Shown here: positions 17,276 through 24,640 of the stretch, one piece after another
How the letters are laid out: every line of letters starts with the position of its first letter
Position numbering within the stretch: position 1 is the first letter of the stretch
Made by a program: the position numbers and the translations under genes
NCBI RefSeq assembly: GCF_016863555.1
Contig: NZ_BOPC01000022.1
Span: 1 to 64,000, forward strand
DNA: 64,000 nucleotides
DNA from: Micromonospora qiuiae
GTDB lineage: Bacteria; Actinomycetota; Actinomycetes; Mycobacteriales; Micromonosporaceae
Reading direction: 5' to 3'
The notes under the pieces: generated by a model
The model's database searches: none
What the model was told of the DNA's origin: nothing
The model's input: the letters and a program-made list of their open reading frames with translations, nothing else

Positions 17276-18378
17276 CCGAAAAGCAGCTCGCGGGCGGCTT
17301 CGAGGACCTCGGCTACTGGGACGTCGATGACGAAGGAGTCGCGGTGCGGGCACTCGCCGTCGCCGGGTCGGTGCGGGTAGATGCCGGGGGTGCAGTCCAC
17401 GCCGCAGACCGGGCAGTGCAGCGTCCACGACGTGATCGGCCGGTGCCGGCCGCGCAGCGGAGTGGCCGTGTTGATCAGGTTGCCGACCCAGAAGATGCCG
17501 ACCGTGGGGGCGCCGACGGCGGCGGCGAGGTGCAGCGGGCCGGTGTCGTTGGAGATCACCAGTGCGCAGCCGGCGTAGCAGCCGGCCAAACCGCCAAGGC
17601 TCAGGGTGCCCACCAACGGCCGCACCGGCACCCCGGCCGCCGTCACCACCTGGTCGACCACCTCCTGCTCGGCGGGGGTGCCGGTGACCAGCACCTCGTA
17701 CCCGTCGGCGTGCAGCGTTCGGGCCACCTGGGCGAACCGGTCGGCGGGCCAACGCCGCCGGGTGTCGGTCGCTCCCGGATGCAGCGCCACCCGGGGGCGC
17801 TGCGGATCACCGAGCACGGAGCGCGCCTCGGCGCGGTCGGCGTCGGTCACCGCCAGCGCCGGCGTGATCGTGGTGGCCGGGGCACCGACCAGCGCCGCCA
17901 CCTCCAGGTAGCGGATCACCTCCGGCTGGTAGTAGACGTAACGCAGCCAGCGGTCCAACGGTGGGGCGTCCTCGGCGCGCAGCCCGGCGGTGACCCGGGC
18001 ACCCAGCGCGGCGACCAACGGGTTGGAGTTCGCGCCGCCGCCATGCAGTTGCAGCGCCAGGTCTAAGTCTTCCGCGCGGGCCTCGGCCAGGAAGTCCACC
18101 ATGCTCGACTCGGCCTCGCCGTCGGTCGCCGCGCGGATCCCAGGTGCGGGCGGCACCACCAGCACCCGGTCCAATGGCCCCGGCCGGTCGTGCCAGAGCG
18201 CCGCGTGCCACGGCGCGCCGAGCAGCACGATCTCCGCCTGCGGGTACGCCGAGCGCAGCGCCTCCAGCGCCGGCAGTACGAAGATGAAGTCGCCGAGTGC
18301 GTTGGCGCGCAGCACGGCGATCCGGGCCACGTCGGGCACCAACCCGACGGCCGGGGTGAGCAGGGCCGGGGCGGCCAC
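17272..18378 (-). CDS. Family 9 glycosyltransferase (heptosyltransferase-like)
   Basis: A 368-residue GT-B fold protein of family 9, the ADP-heptose:LPS heptosyltransferase family. Family features: RIAVLRANALGDFIFVLPAL (residues 19-38), VALHPGATDTRRRWPADRFA, and CALVISNDTGPLHLAAAVGAP with the nucleotide-site residues. A cysteine cluster HCPVCGVDC...C near the end is unusual and may bind metal. Gram-positives have no LPS, so the acceptor is probably a wall or capsule glycan. It starts 9 bp after hsp20 and is the last gene of a DUF2231-hsp20-GT9 operon, converging on the hldE-GT2 operon. Confidence 0.9.
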   Translation of the reverse strand: MAAPALLTPAVGLVPDVARIAVLRANALGDFIFVLPALEALRSAYPQAEIVLLGAPWHAALWHDRPGPLDRVLVVPPAPGIRAATDGEAESSMVDFLAEARAEDLDLALQLHGGGANSNPLVAALGARVTAGLRAEDAPPLDRWLRYVYYQPEVIRYLEVAALVGAPATTITPALAVTDADRAEARSVLGDPQRPRVALHPGATDTRRRWPADRFAQVARTLHADGYEVLVTGTPAEQEVVDQVVTAAGVPVRPLVGTLSLGGLAGCYAGCALVISNDTGPLHLAAAVGAPTVGIFWVGNLINTATPLRGRHRPITSWTLHCPVCGVDCTPGIYPHRPGDGECPHRDSFVIDVPVAEVLEAARELLFG

Positions 18379-18387
18379 GACTGGCCG

Positions 18388-18918
18388 CTACCGGCCGGGC
18401 TCGCCGACGGCGACATCCGGCTGGTGCAGTTCCCGGTCCGCGGCCGGGTCGGCGCTCGGCGTACCACGGAACGAGCCGGTGCGGCGTGGCCCGGTGCGGC
18501 CGACGGTGATGGTGCGCGGCGTGGGTCGGATCGCCCGGGGCAGCCGCACCCGGAGCAGACCGTGATCCATGACCGCGTCGATCGCGTCCGCGTCCACCCG
18601 CGCCGGCAGCGGTACCCGATACTCGAAGCCACGCGTCTCGAACCCGTCGGGGATCCCGTGGTCGGCGTTGACCTCGGCCTCCGTGCGGGCGCGTACGCAC
18701 AGCTCGCGGTCGTCCACCTCCACCGCGACCTCCTCCGGGGCAACTCCCGGCAGCCGGACGACCACCTCCCAGCCGTCGGCGGTCTCGCCCATCTCCACCT
18801 CGGGCGGCCCCGGTCGGCCACCGACCAACCGGCTCAGTTCGGCCCGCAACGACTGCAACTCGCCCAGCGGATCCCAGCCCTGCTGTCCGCCCCGCCAGCC
18901 GCGTCCCGGTCCCGTCAT
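18388..18918 (-). CDS. Hsp20/alpha-crystallin small heat-shock protein
   Basis: A 176-residue small heat-shock protein. The alpha-crystallin domain runs from about residue 42 to 135: MGETADGWEVVVRLPGVAPE, EVAVEVDDRELCVRA, GFEYRVPLPARVDADAI, and GLLRVRLPRA. The N-terminus is Gly/Trp-rich (GWRGGQQGWDPLGELQSL), the C-terminus long and disordered. It should hold unfolded proteins without ATP. ATG 18918 has GGGAG upstream and overlaps the DUF2231 stop by 4 bp. No HAIR-type inverted repeat of HspR is visible upstream. Confidence 0.92.
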   Translation of the reverse strand: MTGPGRGWRGGQQGWDPLGELQSLRAELSRLVGGRPGPPEVEMGETADGWEVVVRLPGVAPEEVAVEVDDRELCVRARTEAEVNADHGIPDGFETRGFEYRVPLPARVDADAIDAVMDHGLLRVRLPRAIRPTPRTITVGRTGPRRTGSFRGTPSADPAADRELHQPDVAVGEPGR

Positions 18919-19418
18919 CGCACATCTCCCATCCGATGGCTGCTCGCTGCTCTTAGCGAACTCGGCGCGTCGAGGTGGGCGTCCCGGTCCACGCCCACAC
19001 CGAGCCGGTCGACCAGTTCCCCGCCGAGCCAGGCGCTGACGCCGAGGATGCCCAGCGCGACCACCTCGATGGCGATCAACGCGCCACCGGCGGCCCGCGA
19101 GTCGGCGTTGAGCCGCACCACCCAGACCGCCGCGAAAAGCAGGATCACCGCGAGGTTGGCGGCGGCGTGGGTGAGCCCCACCCGCTTGGCCCGGGTGCCG
19201 GTCGGGATGGCCAGCAGGTCGAACGTCCCGGCCGCCGCGGCCAGCAGGCCGCCGATCAGGCCGACGGTGATGTTCCAGTACGCCACCTCGCCGAGGAACG
19301 CCGGCCCGCCGACGGTGTCGATGATGTCGAACAGCACCGCTGTGACGAACAGGGCGGCCGGAAACATCACCAGCATCGGGTGGACGGGGTGACCCAGGAT
19401 CTTGAGTCGACTCTCCAT
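18915..19418 (-). CDS. DUF2231 four-helix membrane protein
   Basis: A 167-residue membrane protein of the DUF2231 family. It has the family start LKILGHPVHPMLVMFPAALF and four membrane helices (about 14-34, 46-68, 84-102 and 112-132). The conserved HPVHP motif lies before helix 1, and a second His is in THAAANL. Function is unknown; members are often near heme or stress genes. GGAGG is placed well before ATG 19418. It is first in the operon with hsp20 and GT9, so it may share stress control. Confidence 0.88.
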   Translation of the reverse strand: MESRLKILGHPVHPMLVMFPAALFVTAVLFDIIDTVGGPAFLGEVAYWNITVGLIGGLLAAAAGTFDLLAIPTGTRAKRVGLTHAAANLAVILLFAAVWVVRLNADSRAAGGALIAIEVVALGILGVSAWLGGELVDRLGVGVDRDAHLDAPSSLRAASSHRMGDVR

Positions 19419-19526
19419 CTCCGGGCCTCCACGGTTTCCTGGTCATGGCGGCGTGCTCCCGCCCGGTGGGAGCCGTACCCCGGCCCGCACCGGACAAACC
19501 TCGCGGTAGACGCGAGTAAGCTGATC

Positions 19527-20048
19527 GTGGCGGTTTCCCGTTTCGGGGCCGCCGTCATGGTCAACGCCACGGGGGAGGCACACAGTGACCGTGGAGATCA
19601 CGGGCCCAAGGGCGACCCGCCCGGCTTCGCGCTCGTGCTGGACGACCGGACCATCGCCATCCCCGAGCACCCGGGCAACAGGCGGGCCGACGGCTACCGC
19701 AACATCCTGGAGAATCCGCACGCCGGGCTGATCTTCTTCATCCCGGGCCGCACCGACACGCTACGGATCAACGGCCGGGCCCGATTGCTCAGCGACGCAC
19801 CCTGGTTCGACCAGATGGTGGTCCAAGGCCACCGACCGGTGCTCGCCATCGTGGTCGAGATCGAGCAGATCTTCTACCACTGCGCGAAGGCGTTCCTCCG
19901 CTCCCAGTTGTGGCAGCCGGAGACCTGGCCGTCGGATCCGCTGCCCAGCCGAGCCCGCCTGGTCAAGGAGGTCGAGGCTCCGGCGGACACCCTGACCGAG
20001 TTGGAGCGCCACTACGGCCCCGACTACGCCCGCAGCCTCTACGCCTGA
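19527..20048 (+). CDS. PPOX-type FMN flavoprotein, apparently shortened N-terminus
   Basis: A 173-residue protein of the pyridoxamine-phosphate-oxidase-like flavoprotein group (MSMEG_1061-like). Recognisable parts are KGDPPGFALVLDDRTIAIPE, NRRADGYRNILENPHAGLIF and the later VEIEQIFYHCAKAFLRSQLW. Homologues carry about 30 more residues ahead of the first beta strand, but only 109 bp separate this gene from the divergent DUF2231 gene and no in-frame start lies there. GTG 19527 is the earliest sensible start; ATG 19557 is an alternative. It overlaps the convergent membrane-protein gene by 10 bp. Activity is uncertain. Confidence 0.72.
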   Translation: MAVSRFGAAVMVNATGEAHSDRGDHGPKGDPPGFALVLDDRTIAIPEHPGNRRADGYRNILENPHAGLIFFIPGRTDTLRINGRARLLSDAPWFDQMVVQGHRPVLAIVVEIEQIFYHCAKAFLRSQLWQPETWPSDPLPSRARLVKEVEAPADTLTELERHYGPDYARSLYA

Positions 20049-20554
20049 CCCGACCTCGCCGGTGGGTGCCCGGCCCCGTGGTGAGGCACCTGCTCAAACA
20101 GGTTCCGGCGCCGCCGGATCTGGCCAAGCTTCAGCACGCCAGCCGCGACGGCGACGTGGGCGACGGTGGGAGCGAGCACGGCAACCGCAGCGACCAGGCA
20201 CGACCACAATGCCGCGGCGACCGGTTCCCCGGTCGCGACTGCCACGACAGCCATGTAGACCGCGGCCAGACCTGCCGCACCCGCGCACGTGATCAGCAAC
20301 TTCGTGCGAAACCGTCCGTCCTTCGTGGCGGCATCACCGATCAAGCCGGCCGGCACGAACAGCAGCGGCACCAGGACGACACCCACAGCAGCAGCGATCA
20401 GCATCAGGATGAGCCCTCCGAGTGGTCCACCCAGACCCTCATTCGCTACCAACGCGTACCCGATCAGTCCGAGGTAGACGACGGCTGCCTGCCCGACGAA
20501 CACCAACCAGGCGGCAGCCGCACCAGCGAGGTGCCGAGCAAGCTTTCCGATCAC
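20039..20554 (-). CDS. Four-helix membrane protein, unknown
   Basis: A 171-residue protein I do not recognise. It has four strong membrane helices (about 7-35, 44-68, 86-108 and 114-140), a short loop GDAATKDGRFRTK between helices 2 and 3, and a basic C-terminal tail starting GQIRRRRN on the cytoplasmic side. No catalytic motif is visible. The GTG start has a GGGGTGG stretch nearby. It stands alone, convergent with the PPOX gene and divergent from the HEAT/MerR operon. Confidence 0.7.
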   Translation of the reverse strand: MIGKLARHLAGAAAAWLVFVGQAAVVYLGLIGYALVANEGLGGPLGGLILMLIAAAVGVVLVPLLFVPAGLIGDAATKDGRFRTKLLITCAGAAGLAAVYMAVVAVATGEPVAAALWSCLVAAVAVLAPTVAHVAVAAGVLKLGQIRRRRNLFEQVPHHGAGHPPARSGQA

Positions 20555-20675
20555 GATGCCACCCCGTAAGACACTCAGCTAGATCATCGGATCGTAGGCG
20601 ACATGCCGGTGAGCAGAAGCGCCGGCCGCCAGGAGCGCGATTTCGCTGCCGCGCCATCTCACCGCGTGACTCCGC

Positions 20676-20706
20676 TTGACCTTGTCACGGTGACAAGGTC
20701 TTGGCT
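20676..20706 (+). promoter_or_regulatory. MerR-type operator-promoter
   Basis: Arms GACCTTGTCAC (20678-20688) and GTGACAAGGTC (20690-20700) form a perfect 11-bp inverted repeat around one base. TTGACC (20676-20681) reads as a -35 and TTGGCT (20701-20706) as a weak -10, with a 19-bp spacer. A dyad inside an over-long spacer is the classic MerR-activated layout. Transcription would enter the HEAT gene at 20727. Confidence 0.75.
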
Positions 20707-20726
20707 GGGGCCAGGAGGTGGTCCCG

Positions 20727-21386
20727 ATGAGCACGTCGGAACAGGACGTCCGCGCTCTCCAAGGGCTGGAAAACAGCAATTCGTCGGTGCGGCTACGGGC
20801 AGCGATGGCGGTTGGCACCGTACCGGACCCGCGCTTCGTCGACGCGCTCATCGGGCGATGCGCGATCGAAACCGACTTCTCCGTACGCGAGATGCTCACC
20901 TGGGCACTCACCCGCCACCCGGCGTCGCTGACCGTTCCGAAGCTCGTCGGTGAACTCCGCTCCGAGCGTGCGCAGGCCCGGAGCCAGGCGTTGCACACGC
21001 TGTCCAAGATCGGTGATCGGCGAGCGTGGCCGGCGATCACCCCGGCGCTGCTGATCGACGCGGATGACGAGGTGGCGCGCAGCGCCTGGCGAGCAGCCGT
21101 CGCACTCGTACCCGAAGATGAGAAACCGGAGTTGGCCAGGGTGTTGACGACGCAGCTCGGGCGCGGCGGGCATGAGATGCAGTTGAGCCTCAGCCGGGCG
21201 TTGATCGCGCTCGGTGAGATGATCGAGCCGATCCTGCGCGCCGCGACCACGGATCCCGACCCGCGCGTATGTCAGCACGCGGTCGCCACGCAACACTTGC
21301 TGCACGACCCGGACGCCGGATTCGAGTTCGCGATCGAGGAGGCGAAGCGCGTCGTGGCCCTCGGCGGGGCCAGCCAGGAGGGATGA
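20727..21386 (+). CDS. HEAT-repeat protein
   Basis: A 219-residue all-helical protein of about five HEAT repeats: for example RLRAAMAVGTVPDPRFVDAL, AQARSQALHTLSKIGDRRAW, and EVARSAWRAAVALVPEDE. HEAT solenoids bind protein or DNA partners. ATG 20727 is chosen for the ideal AGGAGG site 8 nt upstream; GTG 20718 is inside that site. The next gene, 6 bp on, is a MerR regulator that also carries HEAT repeats, so the two proteins may bind each other. A MerR-type operator precedes the gene. Function unknown. Confidence 0.82.
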   Translation: MSTSEQDVRALQGLENSNSSVRLRAAMAVGTVPDPRFVDALIGRCAIETDFSVREMLTWALTRHPASLTVPKLVGELRSERAQARSQALHTLSKIGDRRAWPAITPALLIDADDEVARSAWRAAVALVPEDEKPELARVLTTQLGRGGHEMQLSLSRALIALGEMIEPILRAATTDPDPRVCQHAVATQHLLHDPDAGFEFAIEEAKRVVALGGASQEG

Positions 21387-21392
21387 CCGGCA

Positions 21393-22397
21393 GTGTTGAT
21401 CGGTGAGGTGGCCCGACGCTCCGGGGTCAGCGCCCGCATGCTCCGGCACTACGAGTCACTCGGCCTGGTGCGGCCCACCGGTCGCACCGGCTCGGGCTAT
21501 CGCGAGTACTCCAGCGAGGACATCCGGCGCATTCTCCACATTGAGAGCCTGCGGTCACTGGGGCTGTCGCTGCGCGAAGTCGGACGGGCGCTCGATGATC
21601 CCGACTTCACCCCCGCGGCGCTGGTCGACGACCTCATCCGCCAGACGCGAGCGCGCATCGCGGCCGAGGCGGAGTTGCTCACCCGACTCCGACGGATCGG
21701 TGCCGCAGAACCCGCCGGCTGGGAGGACGTCCTCCAGATCGTCGCCCTCCTCCAAGCATTGAGGTCGGAGAGCGCCGGGCAACGCCAGTGGGCGGCCCTC
21801 TCCTCGGTCAGCGAGGTGCCGGTGCCGGTGGAGGCACTGGTCGAGGCGGTGCTGGGCGAGTCGGACCCGAACGTCGCCGGTGCCCTTCGGTGGGCGCTGG
21901 CCCAGTCGGGCGATGCCGGATTGGCGCTGCTGGCAGCGGGGCTCGACGCGCCCGTGGCCGAGGTACGCAGACGAGCCGTCCAGGCCATCGCCGAGATCCG
22001 GGAGGATGCCGCCACCGCACTGCTGCGGGACGCCCTCGCGAACTCCGACATCGTGGTCCGCCGGTACGCTGCCCTGGCGCTCGGGGCACGTGGCGTCACC
22101 GACGCCGTCCCGACCCTCATCGACATGATCGTCGAAGAGGCGAATGACGTCGATGCGGCCGATACGCTGAGCGCGCTGGCGAGTGACGCCACGCTGGCGG
22201 ATCAGATCGCCGCCAGACTCGTGGACCGCCTCGCCCACGGCACCGCTGACTCGTCGGCACGGCGACGGCTGGCCCAGGCGCTCGCGGACATCCCCGGGCC
22301 CACGGCGTCACGGGCCCTCGCCGAGCTGTCAGCCGACGAAGATCGCGGCGTCGCCCTCACCGCGATCTACGTTTGCAAGCTGCGCGACGCGCGCTAA
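21393..22397 (+). CDS. MerR regulator with HEAT-repeat effector domain
   Basis: A 334-residue fusion. Residues 1-70 are a MerR winged helix (LIGEVARRSGVSARMLRHYE, LVRPTGRTGSGYREYSSEDI), followed by the dimerisation helix (ALVDDLIRQTRARIAAEAEL). From about residue 145 to the end are HEAT repeats (for example EVRRRAVQAIAEIREDAAT and DIVVRRYAALALGARGVTDA). In MerR proteins the effector binds the C-terminal part, so here the signal may be a protein, possibly the HEAT protein encoded just upstream. It lacks metal-binding cysteines. It probably activates the operator-promoter at 20676. The GTG start follows GGAGGG. Confidence 0.88.
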   Translation: MLIGEVARRSGVSARMLRHYESLGLVRPTGRTGSGYREYSSEDIRRILHIESLRSLGLSLREVGRALDDPDFTPAALVDDLIRQTRARIAAEAELLTRLRRIGAAEPAGWEDVLQIVALLQALRSESAGQRQWAALSSVSEVPVPVEALVEAVLGESDPNVAGALRWALAQSGDAGLALLAAGLDAPVAEVRRRAVQAIAEIREDAATALLRDALANSDIVVRRYAALALGARGVTDAVPTLIDMIVEEANDVDAADTLSALASDATLADQIAARLVDRLAHGTADSSARRRLAQALADIPGPTASRALAELSADEDRGVALTAIYVCKLRDAR

Positions 22398-22854
22398 CCC
22401 CTCGATATGCCTCTGTGGCATGACGCTCGTGAGGAGATGACGCCTCCGGCGGGCGGTGAGCCACTTCAGGCCGCGCCGCGGTTACTGGCCCGCGGCGGCC
22501 TTGTCGACACTGATCAATGGCCGGTACCAGCCCGCCGGCCGGCAGCCAGCTGTAAGGCCGGTAGCGGGCCGGCTGGCCCAACTTCAGGAGTTCGAGCGCC
22601 TCATGGCGGAGGCGTTGCCAGTCGAAGTACTGCTGTAGGCCCTCCTCGGGGCTCAATGCCCAGCGCTGCTCGTGCGGCATGTCGCGGTAGAAGTCATCGA
22701 CGTGCACCACGCTGGCATCCAACCGTGTGGCGAGCACCTCGGCGAGTGTGCTGGTTCCTGCGGCGCTTGGCCCGTCCACGGCGATCACGAACGGGCGGGG
22801 TCGTGCGTCGGTGACGAGACCGACCACCAGGTCGGCTGATTGTTCGGGGCTCAC
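22357..22854 (-). pseudogene. Truncated uridine kinase-like fragment
   Basis: The first 112 residues (22519-22854) match uridine kinase-like P-loop proteins: FVIAVDGPSAAGTSTLAEVL (Walker A), VVHVDDFYRDMP, and YRPYSWLPAGGLVPA. After that the frame (22357-22518) turns into unrelated basic, Pro/Arg-rich sequence and stops inside the end of the MerR gene. Intact enzymes go on for about 90 more residues with the lid and base-binding parts. The break point lies near the recombination scar at the duplicated tRNA end, so the 3' half was probably lost in a rearrangement. Confidence 0.75.
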
Positions 22855-22942
22855 GGTACTCAGTGAACTCGCCGGCCCGCCGGGGTGGCTAGTGCACTGC
22901 TCGTGTTGCGTGCCCTGCGTTCAGCGTGTGTCGAATGTTCAC

Positions 22943-22996
22943 GCGGCGAAGCCCAGGTCGGTGACCTGGGCTTCCTGCCGAGCCGCCTATCGGAAT
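22943..22996 (-). repeat. Duplicated tRNA-Thr 3' end plus terminator (att-like, copy 1)
   Basis: 54 bp almost identical to 24407-24461. It holds the terminator hairpin (22949-22973) and the last 15 nt of tRNA-Thr (22982-22996: the 7-nt acceptor strand plus 8 nt of the T-arm). It is a direct repeat 1464 bp from the intact copy and lies just past the sigma operon's 3' end, so its hairpin may also end that operon. Confidence 0.88.
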
Positions 22997-23004
22997 ACGG
23001 ACCG

Positions 23005-23646
23005 TCAGCCGACTACGCGTTCGGCCCCCGGCTGGACGTGGATACCGTCGGCGAACTCGACGATGTCCTGCTGGGTCCAGCCGCGGGCGTCCCAGAACTG
23101 CACCAGCATCCAGACGCCGTCGGGCTGCTTGACCCACAGATTCTTGCCGCCCTCAGAGCCATCGGCAGCCTCCAGCACGCCAGGCTTGCCGCCGACCTCA
23201 AGCTGCGTACCGGTCGGGGTTCGGTGGTCATCCCTCGACTGCAGCACGATGGCGATCTTGCCCACGAACACATCCGGGTTCTTGTCCGCCGCGTTCTTCG
23301 GGGCGATCGTCAGATTGCCGGTACTGCCGCCCTGAACCTCCCAGCCCGCGGGAACCTTGTCGATCGTGAAGCCTTGTGGCTGTTCGCCCTCGTAGGCCAC
23401 GAGGCGGGCAGCGACGACTTGGGCCGATGCCTTGTCGCGGGGGGTGGTGGCCGGGCCAGTCTGGGTGCTGATGGTGACGGCGGCGACCAGCGCTGCGGCC
23501 GCGATGGCTGAGGTACCGAGCGCGCGGGCGAACCGGCGGCGGCGCAGCGCCCGGCGGCCCCGGGCCAGGTCGGCGTCAGCCTCCGCAGCCGACGGCTCGG
23601 CGGCCGAGCCGGCGATCCGGTCGAGCCGGTCGTGCAGATCCATCAT
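23005..23646 (-). CDS. Single-pass membrane partner of the sigma factor
   Basis: A 213-residue protein I cannot assign to a named family. A basic cytoplasmic N-terminus (residues 1-41, LARGRRALRRRRFARAL) leads to one membrane helix (about 42-60, GTSAIAAAALVAAVTIS) and an outer domain of about 150 residues (TIDKVPAGWEVQGGSTGN, WMLVQFWDARGWTQQDI). It overlaps the stop of the SigE-type sigma gene by 4 bp, so the two are coupled. Position and topology suggest an anti-sigma or sensor partner, but no known anti-sigma motif (such as the zinc HxxxCxxC) is present. It lies inside the segment between duplicated tRNA ends. Confidence 0.8.
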   Translation of the reverse strand: MMDLHDRLDRIAGSAAEPSAAEADADLARGRRALRRRRFARALGTSAIAAAALVAAVTISTQTGPATTPRDKASAQVVAARLVAYEGEQPQGFTIDKVPAGWEVQGGSTGNLTIAPKNAADKNPDVFVGKIAIVLQSRDDHRTPTGTQLEVGGKPGVLEAADGSEGGKNLWVKQPDGVWMLVQFWDARGWTQQDIVEFADGIHVQPGAERVVG

Positions 23647-24158
23647 CGGATGACTCCTGTCAGGGGATACTGGGCAAGGGCAGCCCGCAACCGGTCCAGG
23701 GCGCGGGCGGTCTGGCTCTTCACTGTTCCCTCAGAGCAGCCGAGCGCGTCGGCGGTGTCGGCTACACCAAGGTCGTAGAAGTAGCGGAACACAACTGCGG
23801 CGCGCATCTTCGGTGGCAGGGCGCGAAGGGCCGCGCGCAGGCCCTCATCGAGGTCGCCGCCGCTGCCCGGTTCGGCGCGGGGCCGGTCCGGGAGTTCCGC
23901 CACCGAGCGTTCGTGGCGGCGCCACCACCGACGGCGTTCGTCGGTGAGCGTGTTGACCAGGGTCCGGCGCAGGTAGCCCTCGATGTTGTCCGCCCGCTGG
24001 AACGCCGGCCAGGAGACGTACAGCTTGGTCAGGGTGGACTGGACCAGATCCTCGGCCAGATGCGCGTCGCCCGCGGTCAACAGCGTCGCCGTTCGTACCA
24101 GCCCGGCACGCCGGCTGAGCACGAAGCTGTGGAACTGCTCGTCACGGTCGGATTTCAC
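23643..24158 (-). CDS. SigE-family ECF RNA polymerase sigma factor
   Basis: A 171-residue extracytoplasmic-function sigma factor of the actinobacterial SigE family. Region 2 is DEQFHSFVLSRRAGLVRTAT, AEDLVQSTLTKLYVSW and NIEGYLRRTLVNTLTDERRR. Region 4 is LRALPPKMRAAVVFRYFYDL and ALGCSEGTVKSQTARALDRL. The open frame extends to 24356, but GTG 24158 has a strong GAAGGAGAGG site and begins where the family begins. It is the first gene of a two-gene operon with a membrane partner. The operon sits exactly between two copies of the tRNA-Thr 3' end, which marks it as a possible acquired cassette. Confidence 0.93.
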   Translation of the reverse strand: MKSDRDEQFHSFVLSRRAGLVRTATLLTAGDAHLAEDLVQSTLTKLYVSWPAFQRADNIEGYLRRTLVNTLTDERRRWWRRHERSVAELPDRPRAEPGSGGDLDEGLRAALRALPPKMRAAVVFRYFYDLGVADTADALGCSEGTVKSQTARALDRLRAALAQYPLTGVIR

Positions 24159-24406
24159 ACCCTCTCCTTCACTCTCACGGTCCCATGACGATTCGCGGGC
24201 GAGCGGGGTTGCATGGCGGATATGGAGAACGTCTCCGGGGCTTTTCACCCGGTCCGGCAGCGCCTCGACTCCGCACGACCTGCGGCACACAGCGGCGAAC
24301 CTGGCCGTGGGGGCGGGTGCCAGCTGGCTGGACGAGGCGGTCGCGGCGCGGAACAAGGACCATGTAAGGACTCGGCCTGCCAGCAGCGACGTGGCCGACC
24401 CTGAAA

Positions 24407-24461
24407 GCGGCGAAGCCCAGGTCGGTGACCTGGGCTTGCGTGCCGAGCCGCCTATCGGAAT
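24407..24461 (-). repeat. tRNA-Thr 3' end plus terminator (att-like, copy 2)
   Basis: 55 bp matching 22943-22996 apart from a 2-for-3-base difference after GGGCTT. It includes the 3' 15 nt of the intact tRNA and its terminator. Confidence 0.88.
24413..24437 (-). terminator. Terminator of tRNA-Thr
   Basis: Perfect 11-bp stem AAGCCCAGGTC / GACCTGGGCTT with a 3-nt loop, 10 nt beyond the tRNA 3' end. Confidence 0.85.
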
Positions 24462-24518
24462 CGAACCGATGACCTACGCATTACGAGTGCGTCGCTCTGC
24501 CGACTGAGCTAAGGCGGC
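24447..24518 (-). tRNA. tRNA-Thr (anticodon CGT)
   Basis: A 72-nt cloverleaf on the minus strand. The acceptor pairs GCCGCCT with AGGCGGC, the D-arm is GCTC...GAGC, the anticodon stem ACGCA/TGCGT encloses CTCGTAA (anticodon CGT, reads ACG), and the T-arm is ATCGG-TTCGATT-CCGAT. CCA is not encoded. Its 3' end is duplicated 1.46 kb away, so this tRNA looks like an integration site. Confidence 0.97.
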
Positions 24519-24627
24519 AACGGTGGTCAAGTGTACGGCACGCGCTGACCCCGGGTGGAGCGGGATTGCCGATCCGCCAAGCGGACGCCGGGGCGCTTGC
24601 GGCACAGCACGCCCGGGCGGTCGGCAC

Positions 24628-24633
24628 TAGGCT
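24628..24633 (+). promoter_or_regulatory. Leaderless -10 for metallophosphoesterase gene
   Basis: TAGGCT lies exactly 7 nt before GTG 24641, which lacks a ribosome site. Confidence 0.65.
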
Positions 24634-24640
24634 GCGGCGG

